Positions 6,683 to 6,983 of a DNA stretch of 6,983 bases are shown here, in pieces (positions within the stretch are counted from its first letter, which is position 1; each line of letters opens with the position of its first letter). The position numbers and the translations under genes were made by a program. Under the pieces are notes generated by a model. It was given only the letters and a program-made list of their open reading frames with translations. It ran no database searches and had not been told where the DNA came from. Source of the DNA: Pseudomonadota bacterium (lineage in GTDB: Bacteria > Pseudomonadota > Gammaproteobacteria > Burkholderiales > Burkholderiaceae_D); assembly GCA_023391395.1 (NCBI GenBank), contig JAEWBA010000091.1:1-6983 (forward strand), in the 5' to 3' direction.

Positions 6683-6710
6683 GATGTAAGGTGCGGTCCG
6701 TAAGATGTAA
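6683..6710 (+). repeat. Direct repeat of GATGTAA with 21-bp period
   Basis: GATGTAA occurs at 6683-6689 and again at 6704-6710, exactly 21 bp apart, which is two helical turns. Both lie between the predicted transcription start and the ribosome-binding site of the acyl-CoA dehydrogenase gene. They share the core of the inverted repeat just upstream, so the region may hold three binding half-sites on the same or opposite strands. Confidence 0.4.
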
Positions 6711-6741
6711 ATTGTAGGACGATTTCATCCTACTACATCTT
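6702..6741. repeat. Imperfect 40-bp inverted repeat over the operon promoter
   Basis: The outer arms AAGATGTA (6702-6709) and TACATCTT (6734-6741) are exact complements. The inner arms GTAGGA (6714-6719) and TCCTAC (6728-6733) are also exact complements. The left side has an extra AATT between outer and inner arms that the right side lacks, so the dyad is asymmetric. The eight-base centre is 6720-6727. The element spans the predicted -35, -10 and start site, which fits a regulator binding site better than a terminator. Confidence 0.55.
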
Positions 6742-6743
6742 CA
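6711..6743 (-). promoter_or_regulatory. Candidate promoter of the acyl-CoA dehydrogenase/SDR operon
   Basis: Reading on the minus strand, TGAAGATGTA (6743-6734) is followed after 17 bases by TACAAT (6716-6711), a one-mismatch -10 hexamer. The -35 position is GATGTA, again not a sigma-70 consensus, and it lies within the motif shared with the regulator promoter. Transcription would start near 6704, giving a leader of about 33 nt that carries the AAGGA ribosome-binding site at 6677-6681. This placement supports the 6671 start of the first gene. Confidence 0.45.
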
Positions 6744-6744
6744 A

Positions 6745-6983
6745 ACTGCGCCGCAAGTAAACCTCTTTGCCTGATGCCGACCGTGCAGCATACCCCTATC
6801 AAGTTCCGATGAATCCTCTGACGTCTGACCGCAGTATGAGAATTGTCGAGTGGAGCATCCGGGTCCGGTTGACGGTCTTCCGAGCTGAAGGCACGCCGGG
6901 TCTTCATCGGAGAATGCCCTCCCCGGTCTTATAATTGCCTCTCGCGACGGTGCGCGTCGCGGCTCCAGAAGAGGCGCTGATTT
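6745..6983. other. Right-end region without a recognised gene
   Basis: No protein or RNA gene is recognised. A perfect TATAAT at 6930-6935 on the plus strand has no acceptable -35 element. A hairpin with seven-base arms CGCGACG (6943-6949) and CGTCGCG (6955-6961) and loop GTGCG lies just beyond it, with no T-tract on either side. These could belong to the leader of a gene beyond the window edge. Confidence 0.4.

Noticed and set aside
6672..6728. Longer start for the acyl-CoA dehydrogenase at 6728.
   Set aside because: The extra 19 residues do not look like an ACAD N-terminus, and the ATG lies within the predicted promoter; AAGGA supports 6671.
6725..6907. Minus-strand 60-codon frame upstream of the operon.
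   Set aside because: It ends inside the candidate operator, lacks a ribosome-binding site and has no recognisable motif.
6930..6961. TATAAT plus GC hairpin at the right end as a promoter/attenuator.
   Set aside because: There is no -35 element, no T-tract after the hairpin, and the window ends before any gene could be seen.

Overview
The window looks like a catabolic or lipid-metabolism island from a Gram-negative proteobacterium. A betaproteobacterium is the likeliest guess, based on protein flavour, a GC content that looks to be in the high fifties by eye, and dense ATGA-coupled genes with clear Shine-Dalgarno sites. The taxonomic call is weak because no marker gene is present. Five intact protein genes are supported. 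No mobile element, CRISPR array, tRNA or rRNA was seen.

Layout from left to right. Positions 1-476 hold no recognised gene. There are two small hairpins that could be terminators (one per strand), and a minus-strand open frame just after the first gene that reads a little like coding sequence. A minus-strand SDR dehydrogenase (477-1370) has the signature of the 3-hydroxyacyl-CoA dehydrogenase domain of peroxisomal multifunctional enzyme 2. A divergent intergenic region of about 400 bp, visibly AT-richer than the genes and containing several repeats, separates it from a plus-strand 656-residue GAF/PucR-type regulator (1778-3748). A convergent 184-bp gap leads to a minus-strand GNAT acetyltransferase (3933-4397). 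After about 315 bp with no recognised gene comes a two-gene minus-strand operon. It is transcribed acyl-CoA dehydrogenase (5487-6671) first, then a FabG-like SDR (4714-5490), with an ATGA start/stop overlap and a hairpin 15 bp past the last stop. The final 240 bp contain the operon promoter and no recognised gene.

How the parts may fit together: the acyl-CoA dehydrogenase would introduce a 2,3 double bond in an unknown acyl-CoA, and the two SDRs would oxidise or reduce hydroxy/oxo intermediates. The GAF/PucR protein is a one-component ligand-sensing regulator. The best evidence linking it to the operon is a 12-bp sequence, AAGATGTAAATT, present both upstream of the regulator gene and upstream of the acyl-CoA dehydrogenase gene. 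A further 10-bp version (TGAAGATGTA) lies in the same place relative to a -10-like hexamer in both promoters. Together with an imperfect 40-bp inverted repeat, this suggests a shared operator. Hydratase, thiolase and CoA-ligase genes that would complete a beta-oxidation-like route are not in the window. The acyl-CoA dehydrogenase has ACAD10/11-like sequence features, so a hydroxylated acyl substrate is possible but unproven. I see no clear evidence for a wholly new system. The candidate regulon motif is the most useful lead.
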